A stretch of 64,000 nucleotides of DNA. Source: Halotia branconii CENA392. Its GTDB lineage: Bacteria; Cyanobacteriota; Cyanobacteriia; Cyanobacteriales; Nostocaceae. The translations under genes were made by a program, and so were the position numbers. The DNA is taken from contig NZ_CP124543.1 in NCBI RefSeq assembly GCF_029953635.1, positions 4,567,455-4,631,454 of the forward strand, read 5' to 3'. Shown piece by piece: positions 50,876-59,786 of this stretch (positions are counted from its first letter, which is position 1; each line of letters opens with the position of its first letter). Below the pieces are notes generated by a model. The model did no database searches. It saw only the letters and a program-made list of their open reading frames with translations, and was not told the origin of the DNA.

Positions 50876-53230
50876 ATGGAATTTTCAATCGCTACACTCT
50901 TAGCCAATTTCACGGATGATAAATTGGTAGCTCGTAAAGTTTTAGAAAAGAAACTTGGTTGCGAGGACGAAAACAGTTTACAAAAACTTCACATTGCCTT
51001 AGAAGTACTAGAAAAAATTGGAATTTTAGTCAAAGAACGTGGTAAATATCGCCGCGTTACAGAAGAGGGTACAATCGAAGCCAAACTTAGGTGTTCTAGC
51101 AAAGGTTTTTGCTTTGCTATTCAAGATGTGGAAGGAGCCGAGGATATTTATATTCGCGAAAGCCACTTGAGTAATGCTTGGAATGGCGATCGCGTTTTAG
51201 TAAGAGTTCTCAAAGAAGGTAGTCGCCGCCGTTCTCCAGAAGGAGAGGTCAAGCTAATTCTAGAACGTTCTAATCACACTTTATTAGCTCGGATTAAGCA
51301 GATAGAAGGTGGTTTTCGAGCAGTACCTTTAGACGATCGCTTGCTGTTTGAGCTGAAAATTCAAACCAATGGCATGAAATTAGAAGAAGCCCTCGATCAC
51401 CTTGCCCATGTAGAAGTCCTGCGTTACCCTTTAGCACAATATCCTCCGTTGGGTAGGGTAGTACAAATTCTGGGTAGCGATGCCGAAGCTGCTGCTGATA
51501 TTGATTTAGTCACCTGTAAACACGATTTATCCCGCAGTTTCCCAGAATCAGTTTTAGAAGCAGCATCCAAGCTACCTAAAAGACTACTAAAAGCAGATCT
51601 GAAAAACAAGCTAGATTTACGTAATTTATTTACCGTGACGATCGCGGGAATCAACGGCGATCTTAAAGCGGTAGAAAATGCTTTCAGCTTAGAAACAACT
51701 GCCTCTGGTAATTGGCGTTTAGGCTTTCACATTGCTGATGTTTCCCATTATGTGCAACCTGACGAACATCTAGATAGAGAAGCTTTTAAACGAGGTAAAT
51801 CGGTGTATTTGGGAGAATTAATACTGCCAATGCTGCCTGAAGCTGTAGCAGAACGCTGTGCCTTATTACCCGGAAGCGATCGCCTAGCCATCTCTTTTTT
51901 AATCACCGTTGATCCCCAATCAGGAGAAGTATTAGATTGGGAAATTCAACCCAGTGTAATTAACGTAGATACTGCCCTCAGCAGACAAAAAGCCGAAGCA
52001 ATTCTCAGTGATGAATCTGCCAATACATCCGAACAAGTAGTGCAATTGCTGCAAGACTTAGAAAAACTGCAAAAAGCAGTCAAACAGACGCGTTTAGCTC
52101 GTGGAAGCTTGCAGTTGAATCTACCTGCTAGCCAAAATCCTTATCATGATGAGGGAATTTTGGGGGCTGTAGTGGTGAATGATTTACCTGTGCGATCGCT
52201 TTTAACAGAATTGGTACTATTGGTTAACGAACTCATGGCCAACCACTTGAGCGCCTTAGGTATTCCTGCTATTTGGCGAGTTCAAGGCACACCCGACTCC
52301 GAAGATGTCCAGGAAATGCTAAAATTGGCGATCAATTTAGGTGTGGAATTGTCACTAGAACCGGAAGTAGAGATCCAACCCCTAGATTATCAGCACTTAA
52401 CTAGAGCGTTTGCTGAATCACCATCAGAGCAAGTTTTGACATATTTGTTGCAGGACACACTGAAGCCATCTACGTACAGTACCACTAAAGGAATGCACTT
52501 TGGTTTAGCACTAGAGCAATATACTCACTGTAGTTCTCCCTTGCGGCGTTACCCAGATTTACTGATGCAGCGAGTATACTATAGGCTAATAGAACACGGA
52601 CGCGATCGCCGCAATACCCGTGTGAAAGAGCGAGTTAACCTGCGTCACTCCTCCTCTCACACAGAAATTAACTGGAATGTTTTACCTCCAGAACTGCAAC
52701 AAGAAATCCAAACTGATTTGAATCGGGTAATTATTCAAATCAACGATAGAGAAAAAGAAGTCCAAGAAGCGGAAGCCGATTTAGCCGGATTGCAAAAAGC
52801 TCAACTGATGAAACAACGCATCGGTCAGGTTTTTCAAGGCGTAATTACTGGTGTTCAATCTTATGGTTTCTTTGTGGAAATTGAAGTACCAGCAGCAGAG
52901 ACGAAAACTGATAGTAATCCTGGTGTACCTTTACGGGTAGAAGGACTAGTACATGTCAGTTCTCTCAAAGATGACTGGTATGAATACCGCGCTCGACAAC
53001 AAGCACTGTTCGGCCGCAAAAATCGCGCTTCTTATAGATTAGGCGATCGCGTTGCTGTACAAGTTAAAAGCGTCGACTACTATCGCCAGCAAATTGATTT
53101 AGTCACTGTCGGTAGCGATGGTACTCCTAAAGGATTAAGTATTAATGATGTCAATGACGACGATACATCAGATATCTACTTAGATGATATGGAGTCTGAC
53201 GATTTAGATTCGTATGCTGACGATGAATAA
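50876..53230 (+). CDS. RNase II/R-family exoribonuclease (VacB type)
   Basis: 784 residues; a hydrolytic 3'-to-5' exoribonuclease for RNA turnover and quality control. An N-terminal winged-helix-like segment (residues 1-70) and cold-shock domains (EAKLRCSSKGFCFAIQDVEG) precede the RNB catalytic domain (about 250-590). The metal-binding Asp residues are in WRLGFHIADVSHYVQP and RAFAES...; the segment KSVYLGELILPMLPE and HYTHCSSPLRRYPDLLMQR-like LEQYTHCSSPLRRYPDLLMQ (about 540-559) are typical. A C-terminal S1 domain (FQGVITGVQSYGFFVEIEV, about 655-673) and an acidic Asp-rich tail follow. The choice between rnb and rnr names is open. ATG 50876. Confidence 0.95.
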   Translation: MEFSIATLLANFTDDKLVARKVLEKKLGCEDENSLQKLHIALEVLEKIGILVKERGKYRRVTEEGTIEAKLRCSSKGFCFAIQDVEGAEDIYIRESHLSNAWNGDRVLVRVLKEGSRRRSPEGEVKLILERSNHTLLARIKQIEGGFRAVPLDDRLLFELKIQTNGMKLEEALDHLAHVEVLRYPLAQYPPLGRVVQILGSDAEAAADIDLVTCKHDLSRSFPESVLEAASKLPKRLLKADLKNKLDLRNLFTVTIAGINGDLKAVENAFSLETTASGNWRLGFHIADVSHYVQPDEHLDREAFKRGKSVYLGELILPMLPEAVAERCALLPGSDRLAISFLITVDPQSGEVLDWEIQPSVINVDTALSRQKAEAILSDESANTSEQVVQLLQDLEKLQKAVKQTRLARGSLQLNLPASQNPYHDEGILGAVVVNDLPVRSLLTELVLLVNELMANHLSALGIPAIWRVQGTPDSEDVQEMLKLAINLGVELSLEPEVEIQPLDYQHLTRAFAESPSEQVLTYLLQDTLKPSTYSTTKGMHFGLALEQYTHCSSPLRRYPDLLMQRVYYRLIEHGRDRRNTRVKERVNLRHSSSHTEINWNVLPPELQQEIQTDLNRVIIQINDREKEVQEAEADLAGLQKAQLMKQRIGQVFQGVITGVQSYGFFVEIEVPAAETKTDSNPGVPLRVEGLVHVSSLKDDWYEYRARQQALFGRKNRASYRLGDRVAVQVKSVDYYRQQIDLVTVGSDGTPKGLSINDVNDDDTSDIYLDDMESDDLDSYADDE

Positions 53231-53231
53231 A

Positions 53232-53266
53232 AGGGACTGGGAACTAGAGACTAGGGACTAGGGATT
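53232..53266 (+). repeat. 7-bp STRR (GGGACTA type)
   Basis: Degenerate tandem heptamers GGGACTG-GGAACTA-GAGACTA-GGGACTA after the RNase stop codon. A sister run occurs at about 39265-39290. Confidence 0.75.
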
Positions 53267-53400
53267 TTTAAGAGGATAAGGGACAAGGAGAAAGACTGAA
53301 TTAAAACTTACCCTCTACTTTTTTGCTTCTTTTTTCTCAATACTCAGTACCTAATCGACAACATACCCAGTACGCCATCTCTAATCCTTAATAAAATCGT

Positions 53401-54021
53401 GTGTCACATCATCCCAATCCTTTGATATTAGGCGTAACAGGTGCATCTGGTTTAATTTACGCTGTTCGCACTCTCAAATATCTGCTCGCCGCTGATTATG
53501 AGATTGAACTAGTTGCCTCTAAATCAACATACATGGTTTGGCAAGCAGAACAGGATACCCGAATGCCAGCAGAACCAACTGCTCAAGAACAATTCTGGCG
53601 AGAACAAGCTGGCGTTCCTCTTGGAGGTAAACTCAACTGTCATCCTTGGAGTGATGTCGGAGCTGGAATTGCTAGTGGTTCCTTTCGCACCCTGGGGATG
53701 ATTATTATGCCATGTAGCATGAGTACCGTAGCCAAGCTAGCAGTCGGTTTGAGTTCCGATTTACTAGAACGAGCAGCCGATGTTCAGCTTAAAGAAGGAC
53801 GCAAACTGGTTATCGTTCCTCGTGAAACACCTTTTAGCCTGATTCATCTGCGAAACTTAACTACTTTGGCAGAAGCCGGAGTTAGAATTGTCCCTGCGAT
53901 TCCGGCTTGGTATCACAATCCTCAAACCATTGAGGATTTAGTTGATTTTGTAGTTGCCCGTGCTTTAGATCAGCTCGATATTGATTGTATTCCTATTCAG
54001 CGGTGGCAAGGAAGGAAGTAA
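53401..54021 (+). CDS. ubiX: Flavin prenyltransferase UbiX
   Basis: Makes prenylated FMN, the cofactor of UbiD-type decarboxylases. 206 residues with GTG start at 53401. The FMN site is at the N-terminus (LGVTGASGLIYAVRTLKYLL, about 10-29); further family segments are ASGSFRTLGMIIMPCSMSTVAKLAVGLSSDLLERAADV (about 92-129, cut into motifs GMIIMPCSMST and LLERAADV), the prenyl-phosphate loop VPRETPFSLIHLRNL (about 139-153) and VPAIPAWYHNPQT. The cognate UbiD is not in the window. It follows the RNase by 170 bp and precedes the LapA-like gene by 60 bp. Confidence 0.96.
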   Translation: MSHHPNPLILGVTGASGLIYAVRTLKYLLAADYEIELVASKSTYMVWQAEQDTRMPAEPTAQEQFWREQAGVPLGGKLNCHPWSDVGAGIASGSFRTLGMIIMPCSMSTVAKLAVGLSSDLLERAADVQLKEGRKLVIVPRETPFSLIHLRNLTTLAEAGVRIVPAIPAWYHNPQTIEDLVDFVVARALDQLDIDCIPIQRWQGRK

Positions 54022-54081
54022 AAAGGTAAAAGTAAAAAGGTAAAAGTAAAGATAGAGTCACTTTTACCTTTTAATTTTCTT

Positions 54082-54789
54082 ATGGCTGTAATTCGCTTAA
54101 TTCTGTTAGTGGCTGTACTGGGAGTACTAACACTATTGTTAGTTCAAAATTGGTCGCCTGTCCTATCGCTAGTGTTTTTGGGAATGCGAACTCAACCATT
54201 ACCACTAGCAATGTGGATTTTGTTCAGTACTGCCATTGGAGCTTTTACGTCTTTCTTAATCAGTACCTTGTTCAAATTATCAAATTACTTTAGGGGGCAA
54301 CAACGTCAAACTCCCTTAAAGTCACCGACGGCTTCACCTCGTGCAGAATCCTCCCGCCGACAAGAACCTACACCCCCTCCTTCCAATCCGCCACCACGAG
54401 GTAGTAGAACAGAGTACGCTACTAGTGAAGAATTTGACGATTGGGAGACAAACAACAATACAAATGATGATTGGGACTTGGATGAACAGCCCGCAGAAGC
54501 ACCTACCCCTAATCCTAAAACTCAACCGTTTCAAGACTCTCAAACTTACGAACGTCAACAAGAACCTAAAAGTGGTTCTCAATCTGGCTCAGTCTACTCT
54601 TACAGCTACCGCGAACCCAAAAATACTGCGGCAGGAAAAACAGAATCCGTCTACGATGCTGATTACCGGGTAATTATTCCCCCTTATCAACCACCAGCCA
54701 ATAATCAAGCTGATAATAGCGACGATGATGACTGGGAATTTTTTGAGGACGACGATTTTGAAGATGACAACAAGCGCCCTCGTCCATAA
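54082..54789 (+). CDS. LapA-domain (DUF1049) membrane protein with acidic disordered tail
   Basis: 235 residues. The first 75 contain two membrane helices (VIRLILLVAVLGVLTLLLVQN and PLAMWILFSTAIGAFTSFLIS) with the LapA-like QNWSPVLSLVFLG between them. The rest is polar, Pro/Ser/Asp/Glu-rich and likely disordered, ending in a strongly acidic stretch (DDDDWEFFEDDDFEDDN) and KRPRP. This tail could be a protein-binding platform. Probably co-transcribed with ubiX. Confidence 0.85.
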   Translation: MAVIRLILLVAVLGVLTLLLVQNWSPVLSLVFLGMRTQPLPLAMWILFSTAIGAFTSFLISTLFKLSNYFRGQQRQTPLKSPTASPRAESSRRQEPTPPPSNPPPRGSRTEYATSEEFDDWETNNNTNDDWDLDEQPAEAPTPNPKTQPFQDSQTYERQQEPKSGSQSGSVYSYSYREPKNTAAGKTESVYDADYRVIIPPYQPPANNQADNSDDDDWEFFEDDDFEDDNKRPRP

Positions 54790-54918
54790 AGCTGTAACTA
54801 TAAATGACTAAATATAAATGAAGTTCAACTTTGTTTACCTATGCCCCATGACGGCAGTTGCTTCAAGCCGGGAAACCCGTCCAACGCACTGCCTCCCCCA
54901 TGCCCCATGCCCCATAAA

Positions 54919-55113
54919 TTATCTGATACTACACCTTTCACGGGACTCTTGCCTAACTTTACCGTTCATGGCGGCTTCTTGCAAAGTCATGAAAGCATTT
55001 AAATCTTCCAAGTCATATCGGGTAGTCAACAGATGCCGTAATTGGTTTTCTGCCTCAACCGTTAAATAGCCAGTTATCAAAGCCTGTTGCACAATATCAC
55101 GAATCCGATTCAT
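54919..55113 (-). CDS. Small conserved-looking cyanobacterial protein
   Basis: 64 residues: MNRIRDIVQQALITGYLTVE, then AENQLRHLLTTRYDLEDLNA, then FMTLQEAAMNGKVRQESRER. It is helical and soluble, with a pattern I associate with short conserved cyanobacterial proteins of unknown function. Convergent with the LapA-like gene; repeats occupy the gap between them. No cofactor motif. Confidence 0.75.
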   Translation of the reverse strand: MNRIRDIVQQALITGYLTVEAENQLRHLLTTRYDLEDLNAFMTLQEAAMNGKVRQESRERCSIR

Positions 55114-55439
55114 GGTTGATGCCTCTTACATACCACATTGATTGTTTAGTCTTACTCCGGTGGATTATGCAGTAGTTTTTTGTGCTTAAGCCTTCAAGTT
55201 ACTGAACTTTTTTTGGGCAATAATCAGAAAATAGGTCATTTTTTACACCTAGATTTACAACGTTTTATTGTTGAAGTTTGCCGTATAAAACATTTTAGAA
55301 CTTTAGATACTGTGCTGTTAAAACACAATATTGTTGACAACTAAATCCACACACCAGAGTAAAGAGTCTTATTGGTTTGTATTGACAGAATTTGTTTACT
55401 TAAAGTTTCAAACAAGCCTGATGAAATTTCTATTAAGCC

Positions 55440-55762
55440 AACGATATCTAAGCAACAACTATCAAGTCACCTAACGAAACTCTTAATTATCAAAGAGAAA
55501 AATTTGATTGATGTATCCGAAAAGACATTTAAAACTTTGCTTGACTGGTAGGCAGGCAACCCATTATCTTTAAAATTAATCGCTAGCGCTATTCAGGAGC
55601 AGCAAAATAATAAATATATTAGAGTTATCGCCACGGCAGTCGCAAAGATCAATGTTAGAAGCTATAGAGTTATTACAAAGGCGATCGCTGATTGAAAAGC
55701 AAGCATCTAGCTTTTATTTAAACAAAGTGTTGATAGAGTATATAATTGAGCGTTTAATATAA
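55440..55762 (+). pseudogene. NB-ARC/STAND ATPase remnant
   Basis: Frame 1 encodes KEKNLIDVSEKTFKTLLDW, a TAG stop (55549-55551), then AGNPLSLKLIASAIQEQQ, the GNPLALK motif at the end of an NB-ARC domain. Frame 2 then encodes ELSPRQSQRSMLEAIELLQR and RSLIEKQASSFYLNKVLIEY up to TAA 55762, which matches the winged-helix region LLEALESLQRRSLIE of cyanobacterial NB-ARC/WD40 proteins. About 40-50 residues normally between these parts are missing. The stop, frameshift and deletion show a dead gene. The P-loop and the C-terminal repeats are gone. Confidence 0.75.
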
Positions 55763-55867
55763 TAAAATTATCAACTAACTGAAAAATAAGAAAGCTATCC
55801 ATAACAGTTGCCGAGTAGGTTAGCACAAAAACTAAACTTATAATTGATCGCTGGAGTGGAGTGACTA

Positions 55868-56416
55868 GTGAGCAGTTTATTACAAGGAGTCAATCTATAC
55901 TTAATTGGGATGATGGGTGCTGGTAAAACTACGGTAGGACAGTTACTAGCACAGCAATTAAGTTATGGATTTGTAGATACCGATAATATAATTGCCCAAG
56001 CAGCAGGAAGATCTATTAATCAAATATTTGCACAAGAAGGAGAAGCAGCGTTTCGTCAGTTGGAAAGCGACGTACTCGCCCAGGTTTGTGCTTATACAAG
56101 GTTAACTATAGCTACAGGTGGAGGAATTGTCTTAAGGCGAGAAAACTGGAGTTATCTGCATCACGGTTTGATTGTGTGGCTAGATGTGCCAGTGGAGATA
56201 ATTTACAACCGTTTGGCAGAAGATACAACAAGACCATTGTTACAAGATATTGATCCTCAAAGCAAACTGCGATCGCTCCTCGAACAACGAACACCACTTT
56301 ACTCCCAAGCCGATTTACATATCACCATCTCTAAGGGAGAAACACCAGAAGAAATTGCTACAAAAGTTATGCAAGCAATTCCTAGCGTCCTGAAAAAGCC
56401 TATTTCTCATTCATAG
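55868..56416 (+). CDS. aroK: Shikimate kinase
   Basis: Phosphorylates shikimate with ATP in the pathway to chorismate and aromatic amino acids. 182 residues. P-loop LIGMMGAGKTTVGQLLA (about 11-27), shikimate contacts in FVDTDNII (about 35-42), RQLESDVL (about 62-69) and TGGGIVLRREN (about 82-92), and the lid region EDTTRPLL (about 117-124). GTG start at 55868 gives MSSLLQGVNLYLIGMMG. No partner gene adjacent; a MITE follows after 12 bp. Confidence 0.95.
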   Translation: MSSLLQGVNLYLIGMMGAGKTTVGQLLAQQLSYGFVDTDNIIAQAAGRSINQIFAQEGEAAFRQLESDVLAQVCAYTRLTIATGGGIVLRRENWSYLHHGLIVWLDVPVEIIYNRLAEDTTRPLLQDIDPQSKLRSLLEQRTPLYSQADLHITISKGETPEEIATKVMQAIPSVLKKPISHS

Positions 56417-56428
56417 GGAATGAATGAT

Positions 56429-56557
56429 AAGTAGGTCGGCGTAAATAATTATTGTTGGAATAAGGCAGGGGGCAGGGGGCAGGGAGCAGGGGGAAAAAGA
56501 GTTTGAGCCTTATTTACTTTTCGTTACATAGTTTGGTTTTATTTCACCGACTTACTT
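56429..56557. mobile_element. MITE-like element, copy B
   Basis: The left end AAGTAGGTCGGCGTAAATAA and right end (read inversely) AAGTAAGTCGGTGAAATAAA are imperfect terminal inverted repeats of about 20 bp. The interior has GGCAGGG heptamers and GAGTTTGAGC. It matches, in opposite orientation, the element at 16306-16510. No coding capacity. Confidence 0.75.
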
Positions 56558-56596
56558 ACATATCCGCAATATATTAGAAGTTGAGCAATCAATATT

Positions 56597-59521
56597 TCAA
56601 TTGGATATTGCTGTTTCTGCTACATTACAAATAATTTCTTCTAATGTTTTAAGTAATTCTTGTTCGTTGTATGGTTTAGAAAAATATGCTCTCGCCCCTA
56701 ATTGCATTGCTAGCTGTCGATGTTTATTACTACTCCGAGAGGTAAGCATGGCAACTGGGATTTTCTTCATATTCAAATTAGAATTTATTCGACCTAAAAA
56801 GCCGTAACCATCAAGGCGAGGCATTTCAATATCGCAAATTACAGCTTCAACTTTTAAACCACTTTCTAGTTTTTCCAGGGCATCTTGACCGTCTTTCGCT
56901 TGTTCTACTTCGTATCCTCCTTTTTCGAGGGTCAAAGCTAAGAAACGGCGCACATTAATCGAGTCATCGACAATCAAAATCATGCCTTTAGGTTTGGCAG
57001 GAGTTGCTGGTATTTTTTGGGCATCAAAAAATAAAAATGGCGTTTTCAATCTGGCTGATGGTAATTGATTGTTTCTTGGAGTGCGTTGATTAGTCGCAAT
57101 CCAATACAGCAACTCATTGGTATTAACTAATGCCACTACTCGACCATCGCCAAGAATTGTGCAGTTGTTAAAGCCTTCAGGTAAAGGTATATTGCCTTCA
57201 ACTTGGCGAATAGCAACTTCTTGTTCACCCCAGCAACGGTCTACTTGGATGGCTACTGATTGATTATTACCTTTAACTATTAATACACTACTAGCGTTAA
57301 TGGCTGCGGGAGTTTCTAGTTCTAGACTATCGTAACGTGGACAATTAAATTCAAAGTAGCGGTTTAAGCGAATTAAGGGCAGCATAGTTCCTTGCCAATT
57401 GAGAACTTCACTACCTGCCATTGGAAAAACTCGCTCGTTTTGCAATAAAAAGATTTCCGCAACGACATCTGTAGAAAATGCCAATAACATTTTATTACTT
57501 TCTACTAACAAAACTCTGGCAACGGAAAGTGTAAATGGTACTGAAAGGGTGAAGGTAGTACCCACACCAAATTCTGTATCAACTGTAATATCTCCTCGCA
57601 CTAATTTAAGGTTATTACGAACTACATCCATCCCCACACCGCGGCCAGATAATGCCGTTACTTGGTCGGAGGTGCTAAACCCTGGTTCAAAAATTAGTGA
57701 CAATAGTTCGTCATCACTAGCACTATCTACTAAAGCTGCATCTAATTTCATCGCTAAAGCACGGGAGCGAATTTTATCTAAAGAAATACCCCGACCATCA
57801 TCACGCATAGTAATAATGGTGCGATTACCACGGTGCATAGCTTTAATTTCAATTAATCCTTGTTCTGGTTTACCTAATGCATGACGAGTGGTTGCATCTT
57901 CAATACCATGATCAAAAGCATTTCTCAGCAAGTGCATTAAAGGATCATTCAAAGCTTCTAAAATACTGCGTTCAATTAAGGTATTACCACCTTCAACTTT
58001 CAGCTGGACATTTTTGCCGTGTTCTACATTTAAATCACGCAAAGCTCTTGGAAAACGTTCCACTAAATCAGTCAAGGGACGCATCCGAATGTGAGTGAGT
58101 TTTGTTTGTAATTGTTTTGATGTTTTGCTTAGTTTACGAGCAATTTGATCTGTATCATCAACACTTAATTGAATGTCGGTAGAGACTTCTTGTACTTGCA
58201 CAATGGTCTCCATAACTTCCTGCGATCGCAGGTTTAATTCGTTATATCGATCCATTTCTAAAGCATCAAATTCTTGTGTATGCTGGCGATCATCAGGGAC
58301 GATGATTACACTATCTGGCATCGCCGCAGTTTCAGTACTAATCTTGTCATAAGCTGTACGCAATTCCTGATTCTCTCGATCAAGAATTTGTACTCGCTGG
58401 CTAAGATGACGAACAAGTTTACGTAACTTTTCCAGGTGGGAGTTTAATCCATTACGTTGGACGATTAGTTCTCCAAATAAATCATTAATTTGCTCAAGTT
58501 GTTTACTAGGTACTCGGACAGTATTATCGTGGGCTTCACGATCTTTATTAACACTAACTGCCTCTAATTTAGTTTCACTGGGAGAAATTTCTGGAGTAAA
58601 TAAGATATTTGTTTCTGAGACATCAGCAAGATTTGTTTCCTCAGCTACTATTTCGATGTCATCTACATCTGTAGCGAGAAATTGAGCGATCGCTTCTGCT
58701 TTTGACAGTGGCTCAGAAACAATATTATTTACTGGAGCTTTGGCAACTTCACTTAATTCAATATCCGTAGGTAAATTATCTCGTTGATTTGTCAACACCA
58801 AAGCTTGCGATCGCCGCCATGCTTGCAATGCTAACTGAGCAATTTCAGCAACGCGATCAGGGGGCGGCGATTCTATATGACGTGTGATCGATTCGCAAAG
58901 TTGGGTAAAAGCTGGTAGTTGAAGCATTTCTCCCAAACCACCTAATTCGGCAGCCATAATTGCCACTTCTTCTTGCAAACATGGCTGAGCGCTATCTGCT
59001 AATACAGATTCGAGCCGCTGCAAACATCCTTCTACTTCGGTTTCAAACAGTAAAGGAATAATATCTTGCCCATCTTCTGGCGATAGCATAGTGGTAGCGT
59101 CCTCTGGGGTAGGGTCGCCCAAGCGATCGCGTAGTTCGTCAAAAACTGGGTAACAAAAGGCTGCTAACCACTCTTCCTCTATGGCATTGCCTTCTGATAG
59201 TAATTCCACTATTTGACGTAGCCAGTCTACCGCAGACAGAAGCAAAGTTTGTAATTGTGTATCAATATCTAGAGAATTTTTGCTAGTTTTAAAGACTTTT
59301 AATAAATCTTCTAAACGGTGAGCTAAATCACTGAGCGATCGAAATCCCATCATCGCTGCCCCACCTTTGATAGAATGAGCAGCTCGGAGGGCGGCATTGA
59401 TTTTATCTAAATCGACAATGTGGTTACTAGCATTAATTTCTAGCAATACTGTTTCTAAAGTATTGAGGTAATCAGTTGTTTCTTCTAGAAACTGCATCTG
59501 GATTTCTAATTCTTTATCCAT
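56597..59521 (-). CDS. Hybrid CheA-type histidine kinase with receiver domain (HmpE/PixL-like)
   Basis: 974 residues. HPt domain at the N-terminus with phospho-His49 in RAAHSIKGGAAMMG; a linker; a P3 dimerisation region (EQINDLFGELIVQRNGLNSH, about 341-360); the HATPase with N box LMHLLRNAFDHGIED, G1 DDGRGISLDKI and G2 GRGVGMDVV; a CheW-like domain (about 700-835); and a C-terminal receiver (about 848-965) with Asp in AVICDIEMPRLDG and Lys in YFSKPY. It phosphorylates the CheY-type partners of the operon in response to the MCP. It is the last gene of the leftward cluster, separated from the MCP by a decayed MITE. Confidence 0.95.
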   Translation of the reverse strand: MDKELEIQMQFLEETTDYLNTLETVLLEINASNHIVDLDKINAALRAAHSIKGGAAMMGFRSLSDLAHRLEDLLKVFKTSKNSLDIDTQLQTLLLSAVDWLRQIVELLSEGNAIEEEWLAAFCYPVFDELRDRLGDPTPEDATTMLSPEDGQDIIPLLFETEVEGCLQRLESVLADSAQPCLQEEVAIMAAELGGLGEMLQLPAFTQLCESITRHIESPPPDRVAEIAQLALQAWRRSQALVLTNQRDNLPTDIELSEVAKAPVNNIVSEPLSKAEAIAQFLATDVDDIEIVAEETNLADVSETNILFTPEISPSETKLEAVSVNKDREAHDNTVRVPSKQLEQINDLFGELIVQRNGLNSHLEKLRKLVRHLSQRVQILDRENQELRTAYDKISTETAAMPDSVIIVPDDRQHTQEFDALEMDRYNELNLRSQEVMETIVQVQEVSTDIQLSVDDTDQIARKLSKTSKQLQTKLTHIRMRPLTDLVERFPRALRDLNVEHGKNVQLKVEGGNTLIERSILEALNDPLMHLLRNAFDHGIEDATTRHALGKPEQGLIEIKAMHRGNRTIITMRDDGRGISLDKIRSRALAMKLDAALVDSASDDELLSLIFEPGFSTSDQVTALSGRGVGMDVVRNNLKLVRGDITVDTEFGVGTTFTLSVPFTLSVARVLLVESNKMLLAFSTDVVAEIFLLQNERVFPMAGSEVLNWQGTMLPLIRLNRYFEFNCPRYDSLELETPAAINASSVLIVKGNNQSVAIQVDRCWGEQEVAIRQVEGNIPLPEGFNNCTILGDGRVVALVNTNELLYWIATNQRTPRNNQLPSARLKTPFLFFDAQKIPATPAKPKGMILIVDDSINVRRFLALTLEKGGYEVEQAKDGQDALEKLESGLKVEAVICDIEMPRLDGYGFLGRINSNLNMKKIPVAMLTSRSSNKHRQLAMQLGARAYFSKPYNEQELLKTLEEIICNVAETAISN

Positions 59522-59574
59522 GATTTTTGTCCTTAGTTAATGGTCAAATACTCTAGCTAGGTGACTCGAAAAAT

Positions 59575-59752
59575 ATCTTTCTTTCTGCGCCTCTGCGCGG
59601 CAGTCGCTACCCTGCGGGAAGCCGCAGAAGCGTCTACAAGTCGGGAAACCCGACGACAGTCGCCTCAAGTCGGGAAACCCGCCCACGGCGCTGTCTCCCC
59701 AATGCGCTGCCTTGCCTCTGCGTGAAAAAATCATCCAGCATTTATGCAACAT
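59575..59752. mobile_element. Decayed IS1-type MITE between MCP and CheA genes
   Basis: Read on the minus strand, the end GTTGCATAAATGCTGGATGA plus TTTTTTCACGCAGAGGC corresponds to the left end of the 28905 MITE (TTGCATAAATGCGGGATGA, then ATCACGCAGAGGC). The interior is full of CGGGAAACCCG and CAAGTCGGGAAACCCG repeats. The opposite end is not recognisable. An ORF across it (59537-59752) is repeat-derived. Confidence 0.65.
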
Positions 59753-59786
59753 CTAAAAAACTTCTACATTGACTTTTGACACTTAC

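Noticed and set aside
59537..59752. 71-residue ORF between MCP and CheA
   Set aside because: Its sequence is the decayed MITE interior (CGGGAAACCCG repeats).
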